64,000 nucleotides of DNA. Source: Todiramphus chloris collaris. Taxonomy: Eukaryota; Chordata; Aves; Coraciiformes; Alcedinidae. A program made the translations under genes and the position numbers. Where the stretch lies: the NCBI GenBank assembly GCA_025345505.1, contig JANVCC010000017.1, positions 934,315 to 998,314 of the forward strand, written 5' to 3'. The notes beneath the pieces were generated by a model. That model saw only the letters and a program-made list of their open reading frames with translations. It had not been told where the DNA came from and did no database searches. How positions within the stretch are numbered: position 1 is the first letter of the stretch; every line of letters begins with the position of its first letter. Positions 36,701 to 49,400 of the stretch are shown here, in pieces.

Positions 36701-37919
36701 TGACAGGATGTTTGACTATTTACAAACAAGATGGATGATGCTACCATTCTGTGACCTTGCAGCCTACTTACTGAGTTAACACGAGGCATCAGGGATCTCA
36801 GCATAATGATATGCTTGCAGATTTGGGATACTACTGAAATATTCGTGTTATTGCTCAAAGAGGCACAAGTGGTAGTTTCCCAATTAGTACCAATCAGTTT
36901 CCAATTAGTACCAATTAGTAATTCAGCTAAAGTGGAGGTGGCGCTGTCAAACTGCTAAAATTTCTCTCAAAATTACTTCCTGGGGCAGGTTTCCACTTGA
37001 GAAGGAATTAGATTTGTAAAAGCTTTTCTATCAGTAAGTCAAGAACCAATTCCTAAGCTAACTGGGAGTTATATCATATGTTAAACTATCTTCATTTTTA
37101 TTTTTATCATACAATTTTAGCTGATTTTCTTTTTTCTATAGGATGTAAACACAGAGAGCTCATCAGAATGCAGGGTTCAGCATGCTTGCTGCTAGAAAAA
37201 AGGCCCAAAGTGGTAACTGCTTCCTGCGCAACAGATCTGTAATGCTCAAATCAACCAGAGTTGAAATCAGTAGGCTTTTGAAAGTAGTCCTAGTTGTGGT
37301 GGATAGTATGACAAGATAAAGACGTCAGAGATGAAGTATCTTGATATACTTTGTTATTAATTGTTCTACATTTTCTTATAGTACAGCAGAATCATGACTG
37401 TTCATAAGGTCTTCAGTATGAGCCTAATACAAAACATTAAAAAGCTACCCAATAAATCGACACTGTATGAATGAACATAAAATAGTTTAAACCAGCTCTT
37501 TTATATGATATGATGTGTGATTTACTACTAAAACCATGGTCAGTCTGTTTCTTGCTGACCTTACAAAAGCAAACCTATTACTTCTCTTTCAGTATATTAT
37601 TAAAAAAAAAAAAAAAAAGAAAGCTAACTACAATGGTAGTTATATGCCATTACTCACAGAATAATACAAGGTACAGTTCAGCCTTTCTTTGTACTGATGT
37701 AGGCCACTGAAATTAATGATAGTGCCAGTGAGCAACTGTGGTCAAAATATGATCAATAGATAATAAAAAACTCCCACTATGTTCCACTATAAGCATATTT
37801 CTGAGACAGGAACAAATACAGTTATCATTTGGTTTTGTTTTTATGGCTTTTTCCTTAGTCTTAATATAACTGTATACAACATCTTCATAACACATTTCTT
37901 GAATGGTTTCTTTTTCCAG
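33741..37919. other. Intergenic AT-rich stretch
   Basis: No gene or interspersed repeat recognised. A local tandem duplication at 36,874-36,922 repeats AGTTTCCCAATTAGTACCAA with small changes. An A run of about 18 lies near 37,602-37,619. Confidence 0.5.
36874..36922 (+). repeat. About 20-22 bp tandem duplication
   Basis: AGTTTCCCAATTAGTACCAA is followed at once by AGTTTCCAATTAGTACCAAT and a partial third TAGTA. Each unit holds a CCAAT and an ATTAG core. Confidence 0.75.
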
Positions 37920-37995
37920 CAAACTGATCCTTCGGGTACCCATTTTAATGGAAGAAAAAATCACCAGGAGGCAGAGCACCACGTTCCACAAGTGA
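37920..37995 (+). CDS. Possible terminal exon on the plus strand (weak)
   Basis: A strong plus-strand acceptor (GGTTTCTTTTTCCAG) ends at 37,919. Behind it, one frame reads KLILRVPILMEEKITRRQST and then TFHK before TGA (37,993-37,995). A second frame stays open to 38,049. The block is clearly less AT-rich than its surroundings. No family is recognised and no partner exon or promoter was found on the plus strand, so this could be a conserved non-coding element or chance. Confidence 0.2.
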
Positions 37996-39063
37996 TGGGC
38001 CAAGACTTTCAATCTGGAAGCTTGATAGTCTGGTACTGCTTTATGCAATAATTGCCTCAATATTAAATTCAGCTTACAGCATCCTCTGCTATCAATATCA
38101 AACAGATATTTATAGTTGCAGACTTTTTAACAGTTTAACAAAATTATAAAGTAAAAGGTGTTGTTAGATGAAGGCAATGGCATATGTACTGGAGCCCCTT
38201 AATCTGTATAAATTTATGCATTTCTAGTTAATCAATTACATGGCGCTTCTTCCTTTTTTCTCTGACTGTTAATGACTGTCATATTACAGCCTTAAATAGC
38301 TTGCTAGGATGCTCACTGGTCTCTAGCAGGCAGACTGAGTGTCTGCCAGATTCTTTGCTATTACATCTTAAGTTCTTTAACTGTCTGAACAGCTGGATGA
38401 TTGCATATAGCACTGGCAAGCAGCCACTATCCCCTCCAAGCCCCAATTAAAATTGCTGTCACAGAGCTAAAAAACCACAAGCTTCAGCTTTATTTTATGC
38501 AACAATCAATGACAGCATTTTTTTTTTAAATTGTATAGCACTGTAGTTTTGTATATGGCTCAACAAATATTCTTCTGTTTGCAACTGGTTAACAAACTGC
38601 CAACAATCTTCTCCAACACTTTTTTCATTTGATATTATTTGCCAGATAATTTACATTAATATTTTTCAGTCTATATATAGACTATGTGCAGCAGTTTCTT
38701 GCAGTAACTGATGTTTGAAATTTCAGCTACATATATTACTTAGAATTGGGAACAGAGGCCACATGGTTGTTTTTTGTTTCTTAGTAGCAGAAGTGTAACT
38801 TGTAGGAGGGAAAGAGGCATCTTTGGGGGATGATTCATCCACCCCTTTATTAGTGTGGAATGAATCACCCCCTGAAACTGCCGACTGACTGCAGAAGGAG
38901 TCTAAATGATTGAATAATCTAAATTTCTAAAATTTAGAAACATCTAAATTTCAAACAGCTAAAGTAAGGTGATTCCTACTCTCAATGTATACTTCTGACA
39001 GACAGTAATATGCAACTGTTAATGATAAAGCTGTTAATGGTTACCACAGACACAGTATTATAT
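37996..39063. other. Intergenic stretch with conserved-element-like text
   Basis: No gene supported. The block at about 38,220-38,620 (for example CCCCAATTAAAATTGCTGTC) has the look of a developmental non-coding element, but this is a guess. A hairpin at 38,918-38,938 pairs TCTAAATTT with AAATTTAGA. Confidence 0.3.
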
Positions 39064-39940
39064 CACAGAATCACAGAATAGTAGGCATTGGAAGGGACCA
39101 ACTCCCCCTGCTAAAGCAGGTTCACCTAGATCAAGTTGCACAGGATTGCATCCAGGCAGGTTTTGAAAGTCTTCAGGGAAGGAGACTTCACAGTCTCTCT
39201 GGGCAGCCTGTTCCAATGCTCCGTCACCCGCACAGTAAAGAAGTTTTACCTCATGTTGAGGTGGAACTTCCTGTGTTTCTGTTTGTGGCTGTTGCCGCTT
39301 GTGCTATTGCTGGGCACCACTGAAAAGAGATTGGCCCCATCCTCTTGACACCCGCCCTTCAGATATTTGTAAGCATTGATAAGTTCCTCTCTCAGTCTTC
39401 TCTTCTCCAGGCTGAACAGACCCAGGTCCCTTAGCCTTTCCTCATAAGAGCGATGCTCCTGTCCCCTAATCATCTTCAAAGCTCTCTGACGAAATCTCTC
39501 CAGTAGTTCCTTGTCTCTCTTGAATTGGGGAGCCTAGCACTGGACATAACACTCCAGAGGTGGCCTCATCAGGGCAGAGTAGAGGGGGAGAAGAACCTTC
39601 CTTGACCTGCTGGCCACATTCTTCTTAATGCACCCCAGGATACCACTGGCCTTCTTGGCCACAAGAACATATTTCTGGCTCATGGTTAACCTCTTGTCCA
39701 CCAGGACTCTCAAGTCCTTCTCCATGAAGCTGCTTTCCAGCAAGTCAATGCCTAACCTGTACTGCTGCATGGGGTTATTTCTCCTTGCGTGCAGGACCCC
39801 ACACTTGTCTTTGTTGAATTTCATTAGGTTCCTCTCCAACCAACTCTCCAGTCTGTCCAGGTCTGCCTGAATAGCAGCACAGCCTTCTAGTGTGTCAGCC
39901 ACTCCATCCAGTTTTGTGTCATCAGCAAACTTGATGATGT
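39064..39940 (-). mobile_element. CR1 LINE, 5'-truncated, minus strand
   Basis: The plus strand starts at ATCACAGAATCACAGAATAG and GGAAGGGACC, the reverse complement of a CR1 3' end. It runs through the ORF2 C-terminus. Minus-strand frames contain [59 protein letters not shown] and FHLNMR. These occupy two separate blocks, 39,902-39,534 and 39,479-39,246; the frame is broken between them. The 5' break lies near 39,940, close to the catalytic-box region. It belongs to a different CR1 subfamily from the 26.8-kb copy, judging by the different 3' text. Confidence 0.9.
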
Positions 39941-42900
39941 TCAGGAGGGCTTTAAAATGAAGGTCTCTTCAAGACAAGTGTATTCTATCCCTCCCTATCA
40001 GGTTGTACTCATTGATGAATGCCCATTGTCATAATAGCATATATCATACTACGGTACCAAGTTTGATTATTACTGAGCAAATCCGAAATTTGACTAAAAA
40101 ACATAAAACAGTGGTTTTAAATCCTGACTCAATCAATAAAATAAGATTTAAAACACAACTAAATATGATGAACTGTGAATATGTATATATTCTTTTGCTT
40201 TATCCTTATCTCTTTTTTATAAGCTCTACTTTATTACCTGTCCTTGATGCTGCATAAATCATATGCTAACCCAAGTTAACAAAGTTTTATTCAGTGGAAA
40301 AAAATGCTACAGTCTGCATTGTCATTCTTTTATATATTGTATTGTGTATGTCTCTATGCCCAAATCACTTCCTCCAGCTCCTCATGTTGTCAGACTTAAG
40401 AATTAAAGGACCTTCATACTGATGAATCCAAAGTATCCTTCTTTTACCTAAGCAAATAAGCTGACATCCTTCAAAAGAATACTATTCCAATAAATCAGAG
40501 ATTAGTTGTTACAGAATGCATTTTCTCTTCATTTTCTGAGTAGGTGGAATCAACTACTTACTCAGATAACTTAAAACCTTCCCTCTGCCTTTTACAGGAT
40601 CATATACATTCATTTGTGATGCACTACTTATTAGATCTTTAAAGTCTTCAACTTGACTGTTTTCTGGTGCTGGTATGAAGAAGTAATACAGCATATGTAA
40701 CTTTTGCACTGTGCTGATGTAGTGTGCTTATCTGTGTTAGGATCTGCCCTTCTGAGTCTGTTTTAACTCAGCATAGGCACACTCAAGGAAGTAGTAGCAG
40801 AAGTTCTCTTCTATAAAGACGCTGGTGTGACATCACAGCCTATTGTGAGGTGAATGTGTCCTGGCTTGAGTCAAGAGTCAGTAGTAGCCATTTTGTGGGA
40901 ATTCCAATATCCCAGGGTAACCCAGAACTACCTCCATAAATTTTTGAAGAGTACGAGATATAAAAAAACCATTTATCTTATAAAATGTAAGGAAACATGT
41001 AATTTTTTAATTCTGCCTCATCATATTACATACTTTTTGTCTCGCAAAGCACTGGGGTAAACAATAAAACATTTCTGGAAAAAATCCAGCTATGCCTCCT
41101 ACTAGATTCCTAATAGACTAAGAGTATGGACACTGTTTCTACTTCTCTATAATAGATCAGTCTGATTCATTGATGTTGCTTTTTTACCCCTTGAACAGAC
41201 CTAATTTTGATAGTCTGCTGTACTTGTTCAGGAAAAACTCCCAAATAGTGCCAAACCGACCTTATATTGTGGTTGTTATCTTGTCTATCTGGCATGGTAC
41301 TTACTCTCATCTGCTGTATTCTTTATAGTTGTCTGTGTCTTATGAGAAAGATACAGTTGAGCGCCTTTGAAATTTTTCTTTTCATGCTTTTACTGATAAA
41401 CATGACATATGAATAATATTCAGTCTTTTGAGATTAGTTATAAATCCCTCTTCTAACAATGCATTTTCCTATAATTAACTCTGTGGAGAAATGTTCTCCC
41501 AAAAATATTTCAAATGAATCTTCCATGCTTTTTGTGTGATGAGATAACCACCCTTTGGAAGTGAAAAATTTAACCATGAACATGTTATCTGTTTTTGAAT
41601 ATTAAAGTATTATAAGATACTGAAATAATGACAGTGATGAAAAGAAACATAAAGCTAAACTTCATTGTGTGAACAGATTTAAGTGAAGCATCTTTGACAT
41701 TCAAAAAAATGATTTGAGTTATCATTCCATGGAGAAGTCTTATCTTTAAAAATGTCCTTAAATCCTAAATTTGTATTAACAACTCCATCATTAAAAGATT
41801 CCTATGATAACAACATTTAAAAAAAAAAATTATAATATTAAAAAATTCAGTTTAGTTTGTTGTTAACTTATACAAACATATAGTTCTATTTTACTACACA
41901 TTATCAGTATAAATCAGTATATACATCAGTATATAATGACATATAACAAAATAAGGGTATAATTTAGTCCATTAAATGATGACTCTAGAAAATTTAGTCA
42001 GAGATGTTCCATCTATTTCAATGCCAAAACACTTACTTTGTGTCTGTTTATCATTCATATTGCTTCTGTTCAGAGCAGCATTTACCAGGCTAAGATCTTA
42101 TTGGATCAAAATATGGGAAGGAAATTCCGCAAGAGCAAACCTTTAGAGCAGATTTCTATTGCTCTTGTTTCCATTGTCTAAAACTACATTCATAAGAATC
42201 AGACCTTCATCACCATGCAAAAAATGAGGAGTTAAGAAAACAAGAAACTATGAAAAAATTGTACAAGTTCTTTCAAACCTCAGGAGAGGGATGCATTTTG
42301 GATTAATGTTTCAAGAGTGGGAGTGGGATGCTGAGCTGAAATGCTTTCTGTTAACCATCTCTAATTTCATTTCCTACCTCACTTTGTGATCCAGGAAGTC
42401 TGTTCTCCAGCATGAGTCATTTTGCCACATTCCAGATCTGAAATGAATAAAGCTATTAACATTTATGGTGTTCTGTAGTTTTGCCATATCTTGCAAATGC
42501 CTATTTTTTTAATCTGTTTTCATTGTCAGGAGTAACAGCAAACAATGTAAGAATATATGTCCATTACCAATGTAGAGAAAAATAATAATGCCCTTTACCC
42601 ATTTCATAATAAGAACTCATTCCAGTTTAAGATTTCTTAAAATGTAATTTAATCAGAACAGGAGCTCAGGAAGAGTCCTTTATTATTCTGTGATTATTAG
42701 CTGCTGCAGTGAAGATGAGTTGCCTATGTTAATAGAGCCATTCTGTAAAGGTTTATGAATGAAGTTTACTTTTTGGGGTTTTGACTGGGTCTGAGCATCA
42801 GAATCTTTTGTGGTTTTTTGGATCCAGATCATGGGAAAGGCTGCTTCAGGTAAGCATTATAACTGGTGCAAGAAAAATATGAACTATGGTAGCCTAACTT

Positions 42901-44200
42901 CTTGGAAGAAATTTTCTTGGAAGGATGCATTCTTAGAAGTGGAAAACTACATGAAAAGACAAAACCAAACTCTGTCATTTATGATTAAAATGTACCTTTA
43001 CAAACATTCCATGCATATAAATGCACACATGTTCAATTAACTTTTTAACAGTATGACTTTTAACAATATTATCATGATACTACAAGTGATATTAGAAAGC
43101 TTGGTACTTTGAAGATATCAGATGAAGCCTAATCCTATAACTTAATGAAAATTCCTGTCTTCCTCTCTTTTCACACCCCACCCGAAGAAAAAAAAAAAAA
43201 GGGAAAAAGAAAAACTGGTAACTGGACAAAGTGTTTAAAAATTAACTGCTTGTATTTACAGTTTTTGTTTATAAAATCCTTAAATTGTAGCACTGGAGGC
43301 ATGCATATGGATACTAGCAAACATAATTTAGGTTGACATATTCACATCTGTCAGCTGTTAATAATGCATTTTCACATCTACCTAAAGGTAGTAGTAAGTA
43401 TGCCTTAACTGGAGCCAAATGCCTTCAAGACCTAGGCATCATAGAGAGTATTTCTGTTTCTATAACAGAAAAGAAATTTGCACAATTGTATTTCCTAGTG
43501 AGTCAGAATACTCCTTCATTACAAGCATTCGTTTCTGACAAAGGGTTGCCTCAATGTGTGTATCCCTTTTAAAAATCACATCAGAGAAAAGTTTTATGTG
43601 GTCAACAGCTAATGTCAAGCCTCTGTTTTCGATCTTGGATGAGGATATTGCATAAAATAAATTGAACTTCTTAAGAATCCAAAGCCATTTGCACAAGATA
43701 GTGAAGATAATGTCACTGCACAGAAGTCAAAAGTCAAATAGCTTACACAACTTATAAAGGTATTTCACAAGCAAGCTCAATACAATTCCTGCTCTCAGAT
43801 TAAAAAAAAAAAGTATGTAGATCAAGCTGTTGAGGTAAGATATGACAAGTTTCGTCAAAGTGAATGGAGTAATTGATGTCTTTTGGAGAAACTGAGGCAA
43901 GTTTAGCAGGATTTCTTATTAACAAGAATGGATAAGGTTGCATAGAAGACAGCAGATGAAGGTTTTGAGCTGCAGTTAAGAGCTTAGTGACCAGAAGATC
44001 TGCTAGAAGCAGAATGATTCACTTAGAAAGAATGTTTGGTTTTAGTGTGTTAGGACTGAGATGAATTCTAAATTCTATGAGAGAAATTTGGTGGCGTGTC
44101 CAAACCTAACGGGAAAAGAAGAGGAATCTGCTGCCTTGGTGGATGACAGGTGAAGGCATTCCACAAGCAGGTATCCACTGAAGGAAGGTAGGGAAAAAGC
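39941..44200. other. Intergenic AT-rich stretch
   Basis: No gene or repeat family recognised. A TATA/CAGTA-rich block lies at about 41,900-41,950, and an A run at 43,188-43,200. Confidence 0.5.
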
Positions 44201-44280
44201 ATGTTTAATAACTAAGTGCATGTTAATAACATGTTTAATAACAAAGCATGTTTAATAACAAAGCATGTTTAATAACAAAG
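44201..44280 (+). repeat. 17-bp tandem repeat abutting a CR1 5' end
   Basis: ATGTTTAATAACAAAGC occurs at 44,231, 44,248 and 44,265, with degenerate copies at 44,201 and 44,220. The array stops where CR1 sequence begins (TGCCATGGGACAAAGCCC), so it lies at the 5' junction of the insertion. Confidence 0.85.
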
Positions 44281-46404
44281 TGCCATGGGACAAAGCCCTA
44301 GAGGGTAGGGGGGCCCAGGACAGCTGGTCAGTATTCAAGGATCACCTTCTCTGTACCCAGGAGCAAACTATACCGGCAAAGAGAAAGGCAGGAAAGAATG
44401 TTAGGAGACCTGCCGGGATGAACAAGGAACTCCTGGACATGCTGTCATGCAAAAAGAAACTCTACAAGGGGTGGAAAGAAGGACATCTAGAAGGGGGGGC
44501 ATACAAGGAAGCTGCCCGAGCATCAAGAGACCTGTTTAGAAAAGCTAAAGCTCAGTTAGAAATTAAATCTAGCCAGGGAGATTAAGGGAAACGCCAAAAA
44601 TTTCTATAGGTATATCAATGGCAAGAAAAAGACTAGGGAAGGTGTGGGCCCCCTCATAAAGGAAACGGGAGAACTGATGGCAAGTGATGCTAAGAAGGCT
44701 GAGGTCCTCAATGACTTCTTTTCCTTGGTCCTCAATGACTTCTTTTCCTTGGTCTTCATTGGCAAGGGCTCCAGCCACACTCCCAGAGTCACAGAAAATG
44801 ATGCCGGGTGTTGGATGAAAGAACTGCCCATTGCCAGAGAAGATCAGGTTTATGACCATCTGAAGAACCTGAAAGTTCACAAGTCCATGGGACCTGACGG
44901 CATACACTCACGGGTGTTAAGGGAACTGGTGGATGAGGTTGCTAAACCACTATCTATTGTATTCCAAAACTCATGGCAGTCCGGTGAAGTCCCCACTGAC
45001 TGGAAAAGAGGAAATACAACCCCCATATTCAAAAAGGGGAAGGTGGGTGAACCTGGGAACTATAGGCCAGTCAGTCTCACTTCTGTTCCTGGTAAGATCA
45101 TGGAGCAGATCCTCCTGGAGGCACTACTGAGGCAGATGAATAACGATGAAGTGATTGGCTGAAACCAACATGGCTTCACCAAGGACAAATCGTGCCTGAC
45201 TAATCTGGTGGCCTTCTATGAGAAGGTCACAACATCAATAGACGGGGGAAGAGCAACCAACGTCATTTACCTGGACCTGAGCAAAGCCTTCAACACTGTC
45301 CCGCATGACATTCTGGTCTCCAAGCTAGTGAAATATGGATTTGATGGATGGACGATTCAGTGGATAAAGAACTGTCTTGATGACTGCTTCCAAAGAGTGG
45401 TTGTCAATGGGTCGGTATCCAAGTGGAGACCCTCAGGATCAGTACTGGGACCAATCTTGTTTAACATCTTCATCAGCAACATGGACAGTAGCACTGAGTG
45501 CACCCTCAACAAGTTTGCCGATGATACCCAGATGTGTGGGGTGGCTGACACGCTGGAGGGAAGGGATGCTGTCCAGAGGTACCCTTCAGGTTAGAGAGGT
45601 GGGCCCATGCCAACCTCATGAAGTTCAACAAGGCCAAATGCAAGGTCCTCCATCTGGGTCAGAGCAATCCCAAGCGCAAATATAGGCTGGGCAGTGACTG
45701 GCTTGAGAGCAGCCCTGAAGAAAAGGACTTGGGAGTGCTGCTGGATGAGAAGCTCAACATGAGCCATCAGTGTTCTCTTGCAGCCCAGAAAGCCATTCAT
45801 ATCCTGGGCTGCATCAAGAGAAGCATAGCCAGCAGGTCAAGGGAGGTGGTTCTCCCCCTCTACTCCACTCTCGTGAGACCTCACCTGGAGTACTGCGTCC
45901 AGTTATGGAGCCCCTATTACAGGAAGGATATGGACGTGCTGGAATGTGTCCAGAGAAGGACCACGAGGATGATCAGAGGTCTGGAGCACCTCTCCTATGG
46001 GGACAGACTGAGAGAGTTGGGGTTGTTAAGTCTGGAGAAAAGAAGGCTCTGAGGAGACCTTATTGTGGCCTTCCAGTATCTGAAGGGGGCCTACAACAAA
46101 GCTGGGGAGGGACTTTTTAGTCTGTCAGGCAGTGATAGGACTAGAGGGAATGGATTAAAACTAGAGAAAGGTCAATTCACGTTAGATGTTAGGAAGAATT
46201 TCTTCACCATGAGGGTGGTGAGACACTGGGACAGTTGCCCAGAGAGGTGGTGGAAGCCCTGTCCTTGGAAGTTTTTAAGACCAGGCTGGATGGGGCTCTG
46301 AACAAACTGGTCTAGTGGGAGATGTCCCTGCCCATGGCAGGGGGGTTAGAATTAGATGATTTTAAGGTCCCTTCCAACCCTGACAATTCTATGATTCTAT
46401 GATT
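44281..46404 (+). mobile_element. CR1 LINE, 5'-truncated, plus strand, with most of the RT domain
   Basis: About 2.1 kb of CR1. In order it shows the region upstream of the RT (MNKELLDMLSCKKKLYKGWK), [53 protein letters not shown] (RT motif A), [12 protein letters not shown] (motif B), KFADDTQM (catalytic FADD at 45,514-45,525), LLSLEKRRL and the 3' end with ATTCTATG repeated at 46,386-46,401. The frame is broken. There is a shift between 44,585 and 44,644, a TGA at 45,160-45,162, a shift near 45,580 and a TGA at 46,050-46,052. A 24-bp in-frame duplication at 44,707-44,754 repeats LNDFFSLV. The endonuclease region is missing. Many of the changes are recent-looking point events, so this is a mid-age copy. 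Confidence 0.95.
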
Positions 46405-49400
46405 AATAAACAATTATGTTATTCCTAAGAGTCCCTTAAATCTATGTTCATACATTCTGAGTTTCTGAAGTTTGGGTGTTTTTTGACTCTGTAGTGTCTT
46501 TTGGTTATGAATTTGGGTGACACATATGTTTCACTAGCTTTCAAAACTTCATTTTACCTCAAGGCTCTACTCTACATCATTCAGATCTTGCTATAAGAGA
46601 CGAGTCCTTAATTGCATAATAGGTGTAGGAGTCAAAGGTATAAATACCTATGTCAGCAAGATTAATATTAGAATATTTTGTTTCTGCTTTACAGTCTTAT
46701 TTCCATGCTTTTTCCCATACCTTTTTAGCCAAGAAAGTGTGTATGCGCAGAAAGCCTGCCAGATGACAAGAGTACAATGCACGTGATATACACAAAAATC
46801 ACACACATTACAGAGATACAAATGGTCACAGCAAGTGCAACGTAGCAGAGCATCTGAAGTGCCTCATCTAATTTTAATACCTGAAAAAGGTAGAACAATG
46901 AAAGGTGGAGTGTTTCTTGCTCAATGAGTGATTTTGTTTACAGGGTGCAATAAATTACTTCAGAATTTAGATATTTTGTTAAGATCAGTAGAAAACATTT
47001 CTAAACTTGTCAATCAGTAGGAATATGTGTAAAATACTATCACCAATAAATGAATTATAATGAAGCACATTAGCTAAATTCCTTAATACATCTGTAAATG
47101 AATATAAACTGGACATTATCCCTCACTAAATTTTGTGGAGCCTCCTAAAGTCAGTGAATTCAAGTGATAGGGTGTAATTGGTGCTAGTATTCTTCCAAGG
47201 GTGCCACTGCATGTTATGCCTGGTTGACAATCATACTGCAATGGATGTTCTAAATAAAAACAAAACTCATAGCTGTTCTACCATTGAGGTGACTTGCCTG
47301 GTCTCCCTCTTATAGGTGTCATGATGAATAATCTATCAGCCAAACTAACAGGGTGGGGTCTTTCCATCACTGCCAACTTCTCTTATGTGGTCTATCTGTT
47401 TCCAGAAGTCCATCAAAACCCTTGTGTTATTAAGATAGATGAAGCTATCACCATCTTTACCTTACTGCTACCAAACTGTAAACGACTAGTCCTAACTACT
47501 TTGTTTCATTAGATGCCCTCTGAGGTCTGCTAGATAGAAAATTCCACAAGATACAAAGCTAATAAGATGGATGAAATCCCTCCTGGGGATTTTTATGATA
47601 TGTCAAAATTCAGCATATGCAGAGGACAGATGATAAATATAAACCTATAAAGTGTTTGAAGAAGAAAAAGTGGTCTATTTATTTAGCAAAGATAGAAATG
47701 TTAATGAATTTTGCTGCATGGAAGCATTGTCTACCATGGATGATTAGGGCTCAGGCTTGAACAACTAAAAGTGATAAATGAGACCCAACTACAAAATAAT
47801 TGTTAGGTTATGAATGTCCCTAGAATCCTTGTATGGGTTTGACAATATTAAATCTGTCTCAATTTCTTATTAAATAATGGATATATGTGAAAAGAGAGAC
47901 TACAAGCCCTCACAAAAGTCTTTGAATGAAAGCTATTCTTACATGTTATCAGTGACAATGTTTTAATACAAGTTGTATACTTAAACTTCACCACAAATGT
48001 TTAATTGAGACACAATATTTCTCATTTATTCTAAACCTCAGATTCTCTGTATATGTGCAGAGTATATTTTAGGGTACCTTAATTATACTTCAGTAAAAGT
48101 GGAAGCAGCAAATAAGTATCTGCCTTGTAAGGCCAGTAGCTTGTATTGCTATTTCTCACAGATCTACAGCTACCAAACATGAAGAGGCATTAACCAAATA
48201 CTACTGAGTACCAACTGGTATTAGCTAGATAGAACAGGGAAGCTGTAGAAATGTAGCAAGGCCTTATCCCAGTTAGCACTGTAGCAATTGAACATTCATT
48301 AGGTAGGTCTGTATAATGCTAAGGTTTTGAGATCTGAGTGGTTTTTAGATGACCCAGATGTGCTATTGTAAGTATCCTAATTTTTACTTAAAAACCAAAA
48401 CAACTACCCCCTTTCCCAACACTCTGACATTTGTAAGGCAATGGCATTTTATCTTTTATCTGGTTTTGAAAGGGAAATATGAACTGTGTCTTTCAGCTCA
48501 AGAGAGAATTTTACCATTGATGAAGATATTGTTTTTCTAGTTTAAATATGATTTTTTTTTTTTTCTGGTGCAGTTCAGTTTAGTTTTAAAATACTGTACC
48601 TTTTAATATACCCTCTTTCAAATGCTTCTTAGGACTGCTAGAGCTGGAGAAGCCCTCATTCTTGGGGTACTGAACCGTCAGGAAGTATAATGCCTGCTAA
48701 TATCACCTGTGAGACTCCTTTATAATTTTTATATCCTTTTGACTTAATATGCTAGACTAGGAGATGGATACAAGTCAAGCTAAAAGACTGCATTACTGGT
48801 AAATGTCAGTTGGAGAGCCAAGACAGCCTGGATGTCTTTAGAAATGTTATGGTATTTACTGTCTCTAAGATGCAATGGGAAATTCAAAACCATGGCATGG
48901 GTAGAAAACTTTGTAAGATTTAAATGTATGTGTCTCATTCTGCAGGAAGTGAAATCTTTTGTGGCAAAGAACAGCCATTGTAGTCTGTTAGCTATAGAGT
49001 ACCACCTTGGCAAAAAAAAATCCCTTTACAGGACAGTCTCCTGGTTAGCCAACCCCACCACAGAAAACAGTGACTTATTGTCTCATCTCTCTCAACTAGT
49101 AATTGTTAAGATTAAAAGCTGCAACTACTTTTGTAGTGACAATGATTGTGCCTTATATGAATAGTTTTTATATGTATTTGACATCTCTAGCCTCAATCCA
49201 TTGTGTGAATAGGGTCAAATTTCTGAATTCTTTGTTATTTAACAGCTGTGCTACAGTCTCCTCAAACTCCTTTAAGTGAAATCATATCCATTTGTCAGAA
49301 CTGTGACTGAGTAAAGTAAAAGAGAAAATACAGTTAGCAGCTGAGACCAGAAAAGCCTGTCTTTCCTGTATCCTTCTTGTGATATATACCATAGTCATAT

